Shown here piece by piece: positions 1 through 6,744 of a stretch of DNA of 15,343 bases. The stretch's first letter is position 1; every line of letters starts with the position of its first letter. The translations under genes were made by a program, and so were the position numbers. This stretch comes from an uncultured Rhodanobacteraceae bacterium (GTDB lineage Bacteria; Pseudomonadota; Gammaproteobacteria; Xanthomonadales; SZUA-5): positions 1 through 15,343 of the forward strand of contig CALEZI010000097.1 of the NCBI GenBank assembly GCA_937928755.1, given 5' to 3'. The notes beneath the pieces were generated by a model. It did no database searches, was not told the origin of the DNA, and saw nothing but the letters and a program-made list of their open reading frames with translations.

Positions 1-90
1 CTTCCGTGTGTTCTTTGCGCGAATAAGCGCACCGACAGGGGCGACCGGGACTCTCTCCAAACATATCGTAAGTGACTATAAGAAAACATT

Positions 91-199
91 TGTCCGCAAA
101 GGACGCAAAGTAGAGCAAAGCCAGCAAGTGATTCGGCAAGGGGAAATCTGACCTCTGCACAATCACCGCTTCCTGCGCTCTTTGCGCTCTATGCGGACA
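91..199. repeat. Imperfect long inverted repeat in the left flank
   Basis: Positions 91-110 (TGTCCGCAAAGGACGCAAAG) are complementary to 180-199 at 17 of 20 positions, so this stretch can fold into a large hairpin. The left arm is an exact reverse complement of 2526-2545 in the other dispersed repeat copy. The sequence is of the CTTTGCGTCCTTTGCGG type, a motif that recurs in intergenic DNA of many bacteria and often yields spurious translations such as VLCVLCG. Positions 1-90 hold nothing else I can recognise. Confidence 0.6.
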
Positions 200-281
200 G
201 AAAACACACTCCGAGGTCGCTGACAGTTTGATGCGCGAAGGTGCGCAGCGGTGCGGCAGGGACTCCCACAGGTCTACAGCG
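122..281. repeat. Dispersed repeat, copy A (abuts allA 3' end)
   Basis: This stretch aligns with 2460-2644 along its whole length with substitutions and small indels. Shared blocks include CAGCAAGTGATTCGGC at the start, GGGAAATCTGACC, TTTGATGCGCGAAG, GGGACTCCC and the terminal TCTACAGCG. The last block contains the allA stop codon on the minus strand. No open frame here looks like a real gene, and it has no transposase, so it is a non-autonomous intergenic repeat. Confidence 0.75.
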
Positions 282-753
282 ACGGAATCGTCCACTGCTG
301 CGCCAACTGCACTTCCTCGCAGTTGTCGCCGTCGCCGACGCGATCGACGACCAGGAAATCGCCGCCCTGGTCGAGCGCAATCAGCGGGTGGTGCCAGGTG
401 CCACGGTGGTATTGCACGCCTTGCCCACGATCGGCGAGGAACGCGCGTGGCGTCGAATTCGGCGACTCGGCAACGACGATCACCCAGCGTGTGCCATTCA
501 GCGGCACGAACGCCTGCGAGCCAAGCGGGTGGCGTTCCAGCATTGAAATCGTCAATGGCAACGCGAACGGCTGTGCACGTGCCAGGCTGATCGCGGCCTG
601 GCCGCCGTCGAGTTCGACGCGCGCCAGCGCATGAAAACGCTGCGTGGTGCCCTGATTGATCGCAAACACCTTGCGTGCGGCGTCGGCAGAGATCACGGCA
701 CCGAACGCCGCAAAAGCGGCCGGGGTCAGCAGTTCGACCTTGAGGTCAGGCAT
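274..753 (-). CDS. allA: Ureidoglycolate lyase AllA
   Basis: AllA cleaves ureidoglycolate to glyoxylate and urea, the last step of allantoate breakdown by the allantoicase route, in the cytoplasm. The 159-residue product is close to the E. coli enzyme in length (about 160). It carries recognisable family blocks: an RAQPFALPLTI segment, ERHPLGSQAF in the middle, YHRGTWHHPL with the metal-site histidines, and a DNCEE block near the C-terminus. The ATG start directly precedes PDLKVELLTP, which fits the family N-terminus; no strong ribosome binding site is visible. It lies 125 bp downstream of alc on the same strand, and the gap is filled by an inverted repeat, so the two are probably co-transcribed. 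The stop codon lies inside a dispersed repeat, so the last residues may be repeat-derived. Confidence 0.93.
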   Translation of the reverse strand: MPDLKVELLTPAAFAAFGAVISADAARKVFAINQGTTQRFHALARVELDGGQAAISLARAQPFALPLTISMLERHPLGSQAFVPLNGTRWVIVVAESPNSTPRAFLADRGQGVQYHRGTWHHPLIALDQGGDFLVVDRVGDGDNCEEVQLAQQWTIPSL

Positions 754-767
754 GAGTCAGTGCATTT

Positions 768-838
768 GTGGGTCCAGACTCGTCTGGACGCTGTTGCGTT
801 GGTCGACGGAAAGCGTCCGGACAAGTCCGGACCCACCA
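768..838. repeat. Inverted pair of GTCCAGAC-type palindromes between alc and allA
   Basis: Positions 768-792 read GTGGGTCC, then the palindrome GTCCAGAC-TC-GTCTGGAC (from 773), then GCT. Positions 812-838 carry the same module reversed, with palindrome GTCCGGAC-AA-GTCCGGAC. The two modules are inverted relative to each other, so each can fold alone or the pair can form one long stem. The same module occurs three times at 15160-15318. As RNA between alc and allA it could attenuate transcription or protect mRNA ends; that is inference. Confidence 0.8.
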
Positions 839-878
839 CAGCACGCGCTTGGGCGCGCCCGAATGCAGTGGATCACAC

Positions 879-1889
879 TCACGTCACCCTCCCGTACAGC
901 CGCAACCGCGATACACCGCCATCCGGATGAATGTTGAAGCGCACGTGGCTGATCGCCGCGTGCGCGCGGATTTCATCGCGGAAATGGTGCTGGAGGTCCA
1001 TCGACAGTTTCTGCTCCGGCAGCAGCAGCGGCCAGAACATTGATTGGGTCACCAGTGATTCCGGCGTGCCACCGGCGACCATCGCGCACTGCAGCGAACA
1101 GGCATCAGGATAGTTGCCCTTGAAGTGGCAGGTGTCGACCTCGATCGCCTCGATCACGCCGGGCCGGGCCAGCGCCAGGATGCACCAGTCGTTGCCCGGC
1201 TCGCGGCGACGCCGGGTCTCCCAACCGTCGCCCATGTCGACCCCGCGACCCGGCAGCAACAGGTTCGACGCCAGCCCGAAGTGCTGGTTGTTGGCGGCGA
1301 CCACGCTGCCACCGTTCAACGCCGCCAGCAGATCGACCAGTCCCGTGCTGTCGGCGCTGGCAAAATCGAACTCGGGGATGCCGTACAGGCGCAAGCGCGC
1401 GAGGCCGCCGTCGGGATACAGGTTGACGCGCACATGGGTGCAGCGCCGCGTGCCTTCGAGGGTGAAGTAGTGATGGCGGTTGCCGCCCAGGTTCACCGCC
1501 GGCAGCAGTGGAAACCAAACGGCGTCAGTGGCGGACTCGTCGCTGGCGCCGTCGCAGCCTTCGACCGACGCCGACGGCGGGAAATTGCCGGTGAAGTGAC
1601 TGGTGTCGAGATCGACGCCGACGATGGTCCCCGGCCGCGCTAGGCGCACGATGCACCAGTCGTGGCCCGGACCGCGCTTGCGCCGGCTCTCCCAGCCGTC
1701 CATCCACTTGCCGTGGTCGTCGTACTTGCCGGGGATGAATTGCGCCGGCGCCGGATTCAGCATGCGCTGCTTGTCGGCGAAGAAATCGTCGCTGGCGATC
1801 AGCGCCCGGGCGCCGAGCCGGGCGTCGGCGAGGTTGACGTGGCGGCGGGTGAAGTCGGGTGCATCGGGATCGAGGCTGGGCAGTGCCAT
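879..1889 (-). CDS. alc: Allantoicase (allantoate amidinohydrolase)
   Basis: Allantoicase hydrolyses allantoate to ureidoglycolate and urea, feeding AllA encoded just downstream. The 336-residue product shows the internally duplicated allantoicase architecture. The first half has KWMDGWESRRKRGPGHDWC followed by a DTSHFTGNFPPS block; the second half has GWETRRRREPGNDWC followed by DTCHFKGNYPDA. Each half ends with an H(V)R-N-(L/I)(Y/H)PDGG-RLRLYG block. The open frame runs far upstream, but the upstream sequence is low-complexity arginine/proline-rich antisense of uspA. The ATG at 1889 starts MALPSLDPDAPDF, which matches the family start and length. It is transcribed divergently from uspA with 122 bp between start codons. 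Together alc and allA indicate use of purine-derived allantoate as a nitrogen source; no allantoinase or uricase is in the window. Confidence 0.94.
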   Translation of the reverse strand: MALPSLDPDAPDFTRRHVNLADARLGARALIASDDFFADKQRMLNPAPAQFIPGKYDDHGKWMDGWESRRKRGPGHDWCIVRLARPGTIVGVDLDTSHFTGNFPPSASVEGCDGASDESATDAVWFPLLPAVNLGGNRHHYFTLEGTRRCTHVRVNLYPDGGLARLRLYGIPEFDFASADSTGLVDLLAALNGGSVVAANNQHFGLASNLLLPGRGVDMGDGWETRRRREPGNDWCILALARPGVIEAIEVDTCHFKGNYPDACSLQCAMVAGGTPESLVTQSMFWPLLLPEQKLSMDLQHHFRDEIRAHAAISHVRFNIHPDGGVSRLRLYGRVT

Positions 1890-2011
1890 GAAAGTGACCG
1901 CGCTGGAACAGACGTGCAGTATCGCGCGTCGCGCTCGATTCTGATGTCGATCAAGGCGAGTCCGTGGAATTCGGCGCACCCTGCAGCTTCCAGCGGTGTT
2001 TGGAGCGTGCC

Positions 2012-2446
2012 ATGAGCGATCCCATCCTCGTCCCCTTCGATGGCAGCGAGTCTGCCGAACGCGCATTGAGCTACGCGACCGGACTGGCGCGTGGGCAGCA
2101 GTGCCCAATCCACCTGTTGGGCGTGGTCGAGTGGAGCTATTTCGGGGTGCAGAATCCGATGGAACTGGCGCAGGCGCAGACCAACCACATTGCCGAAGTG
2201 CAGCGCCTGCAAACCGAGGTACTGGAACCGCGCGCCGAGCACCTGCGTGCGGCCGGGATCGACGCCAAGGTGACGGTGGAACCCGGTCCGGTGACGGCAA
2301 CCATCCTCGATGTGGCCGAACGCCTCCACGCCAATGTGCTGGTTGTCGGTCGCCGCGGCGGCTCGCGGCTGTCGAAACTGCTGATGGGCAGCACCTCGAG
2401 CGCACTGGTGCAGACGGCGCCGATACCGGTGATCGTGGTGCCCTAG
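2012..2446 (+). CDS. Universal stress protein, UspA family (ATP-binding type)
   Basis: This is a single-domain universal stress protein of 144 residues, the usual length. It begins with a beta strand followed by the FDGSESAERAL loop. It ends with the nucleotide-binding signature G-x2-G-x9-G-S (Gly113, Gly116, Gly126) and the terminal PVIVVP strand, so it belongs to the ATP-binding subgroup. Upstream in-frame ATGs exist, but the start at 2012 has a GGAG at 2002-2005 with good spacing and gives the classic MSDPILVPFDGS N-terminus. It probably acts as a cytoplasmic dimer in stress tolerance; the specific role is unknown. It is divergent from alc and is followed at once by dispersed repeat copy B. 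I see no convincing promoter. Confidence 0.92.
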   Translation: MSDPILVPFDGSESAERALSYATGLARGQQCPIHLLGVVEWSYFGVQNPMELAQAQTNHIAEVQRLQTEVLEPRAEHLRAAGIDAKVTVEPGPVTATILDVAERLHANVLVVGRRGGSRLSKLLMGSTSSALVQTAPIPVIVVP

Positions 2447-2459
2447 CCAGGTCCTGTTG

Positions 2460-2644
2460 CAGCAAGTGATTCGGCCGGGGAAATCTGACCACTGCACAAA
2501 CGCCGCTTCCTGCTCTCTTCGCGTTCTTTGCGTCCTTTGCGGACAAAAATCAGACATCCGTGGTCGCCGGCTGTTTGATGCGCGAAGTGCGCAGCAGTGC
2601 GCGAGGGACTCCCGGACGGCCGTTGCACCAGGGCGTCTACAGCG
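2460..2644. repeat. Dispersed repeat, copy B (abuts ntrY 3' end)
   Basis: This is the second copy of the element at 122-281, beginning CAGCAAGTGATTCGGCC and ending TCTACAGCG. It holds the motif CTTTGCGTCCTTTGCGGACA at 2526-2545. It fills the space between the convergent 3' ends of uspA and ntrY, and its last bases contain the ntrY stop codon (CTGTAG on the minus strand), as copy A contains the allA stop. No gene is apparent within it. Confidence 0.75.
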
Positions 2645-4763
2645 GGAACCTGACCCGGAAGCGCGCGCCGCCGTCGCTCATGTTGTCGACGCGGATGTGG
2701 CCGCCATGCTCTTCGACGATCTTCTTGACGATGGCGAGGCCTAGGCCGGTGCCCTTGGTCTTGGTCGTCGTGTACGGTTCGAACAAGCGATCGCGCAGGG
2801 TTTCCGGAATGCCCGGGCCGTGGTCGCGCACATCGAGTTCGAGGAAGTTGCGGCTACCTTCGGCGGCACCATGCAGCGATACGTCGACCTGCCCGCGGCC
2901 TTCGGGCTGCGCTTCTTCGGCATTGCGCAGCAGGTTGTGCAGCAACTGACGCACGCGCCCGACGTCGGCGCGCACCGGCGGTTCGTCCTCCGGGATGCGC
3001 AAATGGATGTCGACGCGGGCGGTGTCGCCGGTGTACAGATCGACCACTTCGCGGATCACCCGTGACAGGCGGATCGGCTTCAGCTCCAGCCGTGGCGGGC
3101 GTGCATAGTCGCCGAAGGCATTGACCATCGCCTTGAGCGCTTCGACCTGGGCCACGATGGTGTGCGTCGAGCGATCGAGAATGTCGCGATCGGCCTCCGG
3201 CAGGCGATCGAGCAACTTGCGGCGCAAGCGCTCGGCGGCGAGCTGGATCGGCGTCAGTGGATTCTTGATTTCGTGGGCCAGCCGACGCGCCACCTCCGAC
3301 CACGCCGAGTCGCGCGTGGCGCGGGCATATTCGGATTCATCGTCGAACACCAGCACCAGTCCGCCGACCTCGCCGTCGCCACCGGGCAGGCGCGCGCCGC
3401 GCAGCAGCAGGCGTTGTTCCTGCGGGCCGCGCTGAATACGTACTTCCTCGCGCCAGTCGCCGGGCTCGCGCGCGAGTGCTTCGACCAGCCGCTGCACCAA
3501 CGGCTGCAGCGGAGGATCGGCCTTGCCCAGGCGCTCGATCGCCAGGCCGTTCCACGGCGACAGATCGACACCGAGGATCTCCTGTGCCGAGCCGTTCGAG
3601 GTGCGCAGCCGGCCGGCGCCGTCGAGACTGAGCACACCGGAGGAAATGCGGTCGAGTACACCCTCGAAGTAGCGCCGACCGGCCTCGGCGTCGCCGGCGG
3701 CGCGCAGCAGGCGCTGGTTGGCCTCGTCGAGTTCGCGCGCCATCTGGTTGAAGGCGCGTGCCAGGCCGCCGAGTTCGTCGTCGCTGATTTCGGGCACGGT
3801 GATGCGGTAATCGCCCTGGGCGACGGCGCGAGTGGCCTGCACCAGCCGGCGCAACGGGTCGACCAGACCACGCGCCAGCGCGAACGCCAGGTACAGCGCG
3901 AACAGCACCGCGGCGACCAGCACCACGCTGAGTACCACGCTCAGCGTGTACTTGAGCGCGCCGCGCAAAAACGCCAGTTGCTGGTAGTCGTAGTAGTGAC
4001 GTTCGATGGTCTGCGCCAGCGTGGCGATTTCATTGTCCAGCGCGAAGCGCCCGAGCAGCACTTCGTCGCGACCCGGCATGCCGACCAAAGCGAGAATGGT
4101 CAGCACCTCGCCGCTGCGATCCACGCTCGATGCCTCGCCGCCATTGCGCGCCGCCCGCCACAGGCTGTCGGGGGGCGCCAGCGCCGCCAGGAAACGTGGA
4201 TCGCCGGTCGCCCGGGCGATGACCCGGCGCTGCGGATCGAGGATCGCCAGTTCAAGTGCCTCCAGCTCGTCGAGCGCGCCGGCCAGCCCGGTATCGTCGG
4301 CATCGACCTCGGCGCGGTCGATGCGGCGTCCGTGCAGGCGCACACGGTCGAGCACCTGGCGTTCGCTCAGGTCGATCGCACGCTGCGCGACCGTCAGGCT
4401 GTCGTCGAGTGCGGCGGACACGTCGACGCGGAACCAGCCATCGACGGCGCCGTGCACGAAACGCAAGGAGAACATGAACAACATCGCCAGCGGCGGCAGC
4501 ACCAGCAGGGCCAGGCGCTTGAGCAGACGCCAGCTCAGGCGCGCGCCCGGAGCGCGCGAGCGCACATCGCGCCGCAGTCGCCACGCTTCGAGACCGAGCG
4601 CGCCGAGCAGCAGCGCCAACGCCAGTGCCATGCCGCCCAGCACCCAGGACCATTCGGCGCCCATGCGCGGGCCGACATCGGCGTCGCGCCCGGACAGGTA
4701 GACCGCGCCGAAGGCGAGAATCGCCAGCGCCAGCAACGGCAGGGCGCGTTTCCAGAGGTTCAT
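2637..4763 (-). CDS. ntrY: NtrY-like membrane sensor histidine kinase
   Basis: This 708-residue sensor kinase has NtrY architecture. Hydrophobic segments lie near residues 5-24, 40-60 and 82-107, followed by an extracytoplasmic region, a fourth membrane span near 270-298, and a HAMP domain containing the EISDDELGGLARAFNQM signature. A PAS domain follows (residues about 360-470), then HisKA with phospho-acceptor His497 in AHEIKNPLTPIQ. The HATPase domain has the N box LLRNAEEA, the G1 box DHGPGIP, an F-box FEPYTTTK and the G2 box GTGLGLAIV. All catalytic motifs are intact. NtrY kinases usually phosphorylate an adjacent NtrX regulator, but here the gene is followed by a repeat and the convergent uspA, and no regulator is visible. 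The ATG overlaps the DUF4390 stop as ATGA, implying translational coupling. The final residues coincide with the edge of repeat copy B. Confidence 0.9.
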   Translation of the reverse strand: MNLWKRALPLLALAILAFGAVYLSGRDADVGPRMGAEWSWVLGGMALALALLLGALGLEAWRLRRDVRSRAPGARLSWRLLKRLALLVLPPLAMLFMFSLRFVHGAVDGWFRVDVSAALDDSLTVAQRAIDLSERQVLDRVRLHGRRIDRAEVDADDTGLAGALDELEALELAILDPQRRVIARATGDPRFLAALAPPDSLWRAARNGGEASSVDRSGEVLTILALVGMPGRDEVLLGRFALDNEIATLAQTIERHYYDYQQLAFLRGALKYTLSVVLSVVLVAAVLFALYLAFALARGLVDPLRRLVQATRAVAQGDYRITVPEISDDELGGLARAFNQMARELDEANQRLLRAAGDAEAGRRYFEGVLDRISSGVLSLDGAGRLRTSNGSAQEILGVDLSPWNGLAIERLGKADPPLQPLVQRLVEALAREPGDWREEVRIQRGPQEQRLLLRGARLPGGDGEVGGLVLVFDDESEYARATRDSAWSEVARRLAHEIKNPLTPIQLAAERLRRKLLDRLPEADRDILDRSTHTIVAQVEALKAMVNAFGDYARPPRLELKPIRLSRVIREVVDLYTGDTARVDIHLRIPEDEPPVRADVGRVRQLLHNLLRNAEEAQPEGRGQVDVSLHGAAEGSRNFLELDVRDHGPGIPETLRDRLFEPYTTTKTKGTGLGLAIVKKIVEEHGGHIRVDNMSDGGARFRVRFPL

Positions 4764-5461
4764 CGGCGCGCGACCTGGCGGAAGGCGGCAATGGCCAGCT
4801 GATCCGCGCCTGCAAATCCCATCAGAAGCGGGGCAGGGGGCAGGTGGCAGGGGGCGTCGCCCTGTGCAGGGTCACATTGTGTCGCGGGTCCCGTTCCCCG
4901 GTCCTTGCCGATTGCCCCGCTCTTGAGCATTTTCCCGAATGCGCCACGGTTCGACTGCGCCGCGGGTTGGGCCCCGTGCCCCGTGCCCCGTGCCCCTTTC
5001 TCGACCTCCCGCCACCCGCTATCAAAATCCCAATCGCTGTCGAACAGCGCCGGCAGGCGCAGCGGCGCCGGCAATTGCGCCGGGTCGAGACGCACGCGCA
5101 CGCGGCCCCCGCAGGCGCCGGCGCAGGCCGCCTCGGCGGGCCAGCGCAACTGCGCGTTTTCCATCGCGGCGAGCAGCGTATTGCGCAGCGTGAAGGTCTG
5201 CGGATGGGTCTTGCCGACCGCCAGTTGATAGCTGCGCAACAGCGGCGAGTAGCGCAGCGCCAGCGACTGATGCAGTTCGCGGCCATCCGTCAGTTGCCAG
5301 TCGACGTCGAAAGCCAGCATCAGACCGGCCTGCAACGCTTCGGTGGCACGCGGTCCGAGCTCGATGCTCATCGCCATTTGCAGCGTCGCTGCGCCACTAC
5401 TGTCGGCAACCGCCTGCTTCAGGGTCAGGCTCTGTGCCGTCAGGGTACCGGCCACGGTCAA
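4760..5461 (-). CDS. DUF4390 family exported protein with anomalous C-terminal extension
   Basis: I recognise this as DUF4390, a small exported protein of unknown function usually encoded between rsmB and ntrY. The conserved part runs from SLTLKQAVADS through LALRYSPLLRSYQLAV, a TFTLRNTLLAAM block and an LPAPLRLPALFDSDWDFDSGW end. Homologues in my recollection stop shortly after that W. Here about 79 more residues follow (4763-4999), of low complexity and arising from G-rich tandem repeats, so they look like read-through into inserted repeat DNA. The start is uncertain. I use TTG at 5461, which overlaps the rsmB stop as TTGA. However, the in-frame upstream sequence KCRSGRILLCLLAALGLT looks like a signal peptide and overlaps the rsmB 3' end with no ATG, GTG or TTG nearby. 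The stop overlaps the ntrY start by 4 bp. Confidence 0.7.
   Translation of the reverse strand: MTVAGTLTAQSLTLKQAVADSSGAATLQMAMSIELGPRATEALQAGLMLAFDVDWQLTDGRELHQSLALRYSPLLRSYQLAVGKTHPQTFTLRNTLLAAMENAQLRWPAEAACAGACGGRVRVRLDPAQLPAPLRLPALFDSDWDFDSGWREVEKGARGTGHGAQPAAQSNRGAFGKMLKSGAIGKDRGTGPATQCDPAQGDAPCHLPPAPLLMGFAGADQLAIAAFRQVARR
4972..4996. repeat. CCCCGTG heptamer microsatellite inside the DUF4390 3' region
   Basis: CCCCGTG occurs three times in tandem followed by CCCC. Because seven is not a multiple of three, loss or gain of one unit would shift the DUF4390 reading frame. On the coding strand it is read as GARGTGHGA. Related G-rich text (GGGGCAGGGGGCAGG) follows at 4831-4853, supporting a repeat-derived segment. 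Confidence 0.85.
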
Positions 5462-6744
5462 TCCAAGCGCTGCAAGGAGGCATAGAAGAATCCGTCCTGA
5501 TCGGCATTTCCCGTCAGGTTCTGCCAGCCGGCGCCGGCCTCGCGAAATCCGGGCAAACGCAGCGGCAGCGCACGCGCCGAAGGCGTGCGCTGGCAGAAGG
5601 CCGTTATCTGGCCCTGATTCTCGGCGGCGAGGACTGAACACGTCGCGTAGGTTAGACGTCCGCCGCGGGCGAGCAAAGGCCACAAGGCATCGAGCAGGCG
5701 CGCCTGCTCGGCGACCAGCGCCGCGACATCACCCGGACGCCGCAGGTGTTTGATGTCCGGATGGCGGCGGATCACGCCGGTTCCGGTGCATGGGGCGTCG
5801 ATCAGGATCTGGTCGAAGGGCTGGCCATCCCACCAGCGGGCGCACTGCGCAGCGTCGGCGTGAACCACCTGCGCCTGAATGCGACAGCGCCGCAGGGTGT
5901 CGCGCAAACGCGGCAGACGCGCGGCCTCGCGCTCGATCGCCACCACGGTCAAGCCGGCGACAGCTTCGGCCACGGCAGCGGTCTTGCCACCCGGTGCGGC
6001 GCAGGCGTCGAGTACGCGCTGTCCGGGTTTTGCGGCCATCACCTCGACCACCTGTTGCGCGGCCGCGTCCTGAACGGAAACCCGGCCCTCGGAAAAGCCC
6101 GGCAGCCGCTCGATCGCCACCGGCTCGGCCAGCCGCAACGCATGCAGCGGCGCGACCGGCGCGCTCGACGCGATCCCGAGATCGCCCAATGCCGCGGCAT
6201 ACGCATCGCGGCTGCTGCTGCGGGCATCGACGCGCAGCCACATCGGCGCCGCCTGGTTGCCGGCCGCGCACAACAACTCGAAGTCATCCGGCCAGTCGCG
6301 GCGAAAGGCATCGATGAGCCAGCGCGGATGTTCGAGGCGCGCCTCGTCGTCGGACTCGATGGCCAGTTCCAGCGACGGTCGCTCGCGCAGGAATCGCCGC
6401 AGCAGGGCGTTGACGAAGCCCGCCGCGCCGGGATCGAGCGCACGTGCCGCGTTCACGTGTTCGGCGACTGCCGCATGCACCGGCGTTGCCAGGAAACGCA
6501 GCTCGGCCAACGCGGCGCGCAGCAACGCGGCGACCAGCGGGCGCGGCCGTCGCCGGCACAGTCGCCGCAGCAGCGCTTCGGCGGAGTAGTGGTGGCGCAG
6601 AGTCTGGTAGGCCAGCGCGCGCCCGAATGCGCCATCGCGCTGATCGTCCTGCAGGTGATCTGCCAGCGCGCTGTCCAGCGATGTGCCGTTGCCGACGGCC
6701 TGCAGCACGCGGGCGACGCGGGCGCGAATGGTGGCGACGGTCAC
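5458..6744 (-). CDS. rsmB: 16S rRNA (cytosine967-C5)-methyltransferase RsmB
   Basis: RsmB methylates C967 of 16S rRNA using S-adenosylmethionine. The 428-residue product has the expected N-terminal NusB-like RNA-binding domain (about residues 1-140, including FGRALAYQTLRHH and GFVNALLRRFLRERP). A Rossmann methyltransferase domain follows, with the SAM-binding motif DACAAPGGKTA. Two catalytic cysteines are present: Cys319 in DAPCTGTG and Cys369 in TYATCSVL. Their 50-residue spacing equals that of E. coli RsmB. The open frame extends upstream into fmt, but the GTG at 6744 overlaps the fmt stop as GTGA and gives the family N-terminus TVATIRARVARVLQAV. The gene sits in the def-fmt-rsmB operon, overlapping both neighbours. 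Confidence 0.95.
   Translation of the reverse strand: MTVATIRARVARVLQAVGNGTSLDSALADHLQDDQRDGAFGRALAYQTLRHHYSAEALLRRLCRRRPRPLVAALLRAALAELRFLATPVHAAVAEHVNAARALDPGAAGFVNALLRRFLRERPSLELAIESDDEARLEHPRWLIDAFRRDWPDDFELLCAAGNQAAPMWLRVDARSSSRDAYAAALGDLGIASSAPVAPLHALRLAEPVAIERLPGFSEGRVSVQDAAAQQVVEVMAAKPGQRVLDACAAPGGKTAAVAEAVAGLTVVAIEREAARLPRLRDTLRRCRIQAQVVHADAAQCARWWDGQPFDQILIDAPCTGTGVIRRHPDIKHLRRPGDVAALVAEQARLLDALWPLLARGGRLTYATCSVLAAENQGQITAFCQRTPSARALPLRLPGFREAGAGWQNLTGNADQDGFFYASLQRLD

Noticed and set aside
1890..2011. A defined promoter or operator between alc and uspA
   Set aside because: I looked on both strands and found no -35/-10 pair or dyad convincing enough to annotate, although divergent promoters must lie here.
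1890..2546. Upstream extension of the allantoicase frame (219 extra codons)
   Set aside because: It is antisense of uspA and repeat copy B, rich in Arg/Pro, and the family start and length match the ATG at 1889.
3162..4802. A 546-codon plus-strand open frame opposite ntrY
   Set aside because: It is antisense to all ntrY domains and has low-complexity translation; no ribosome binding site or homology is recognisable.
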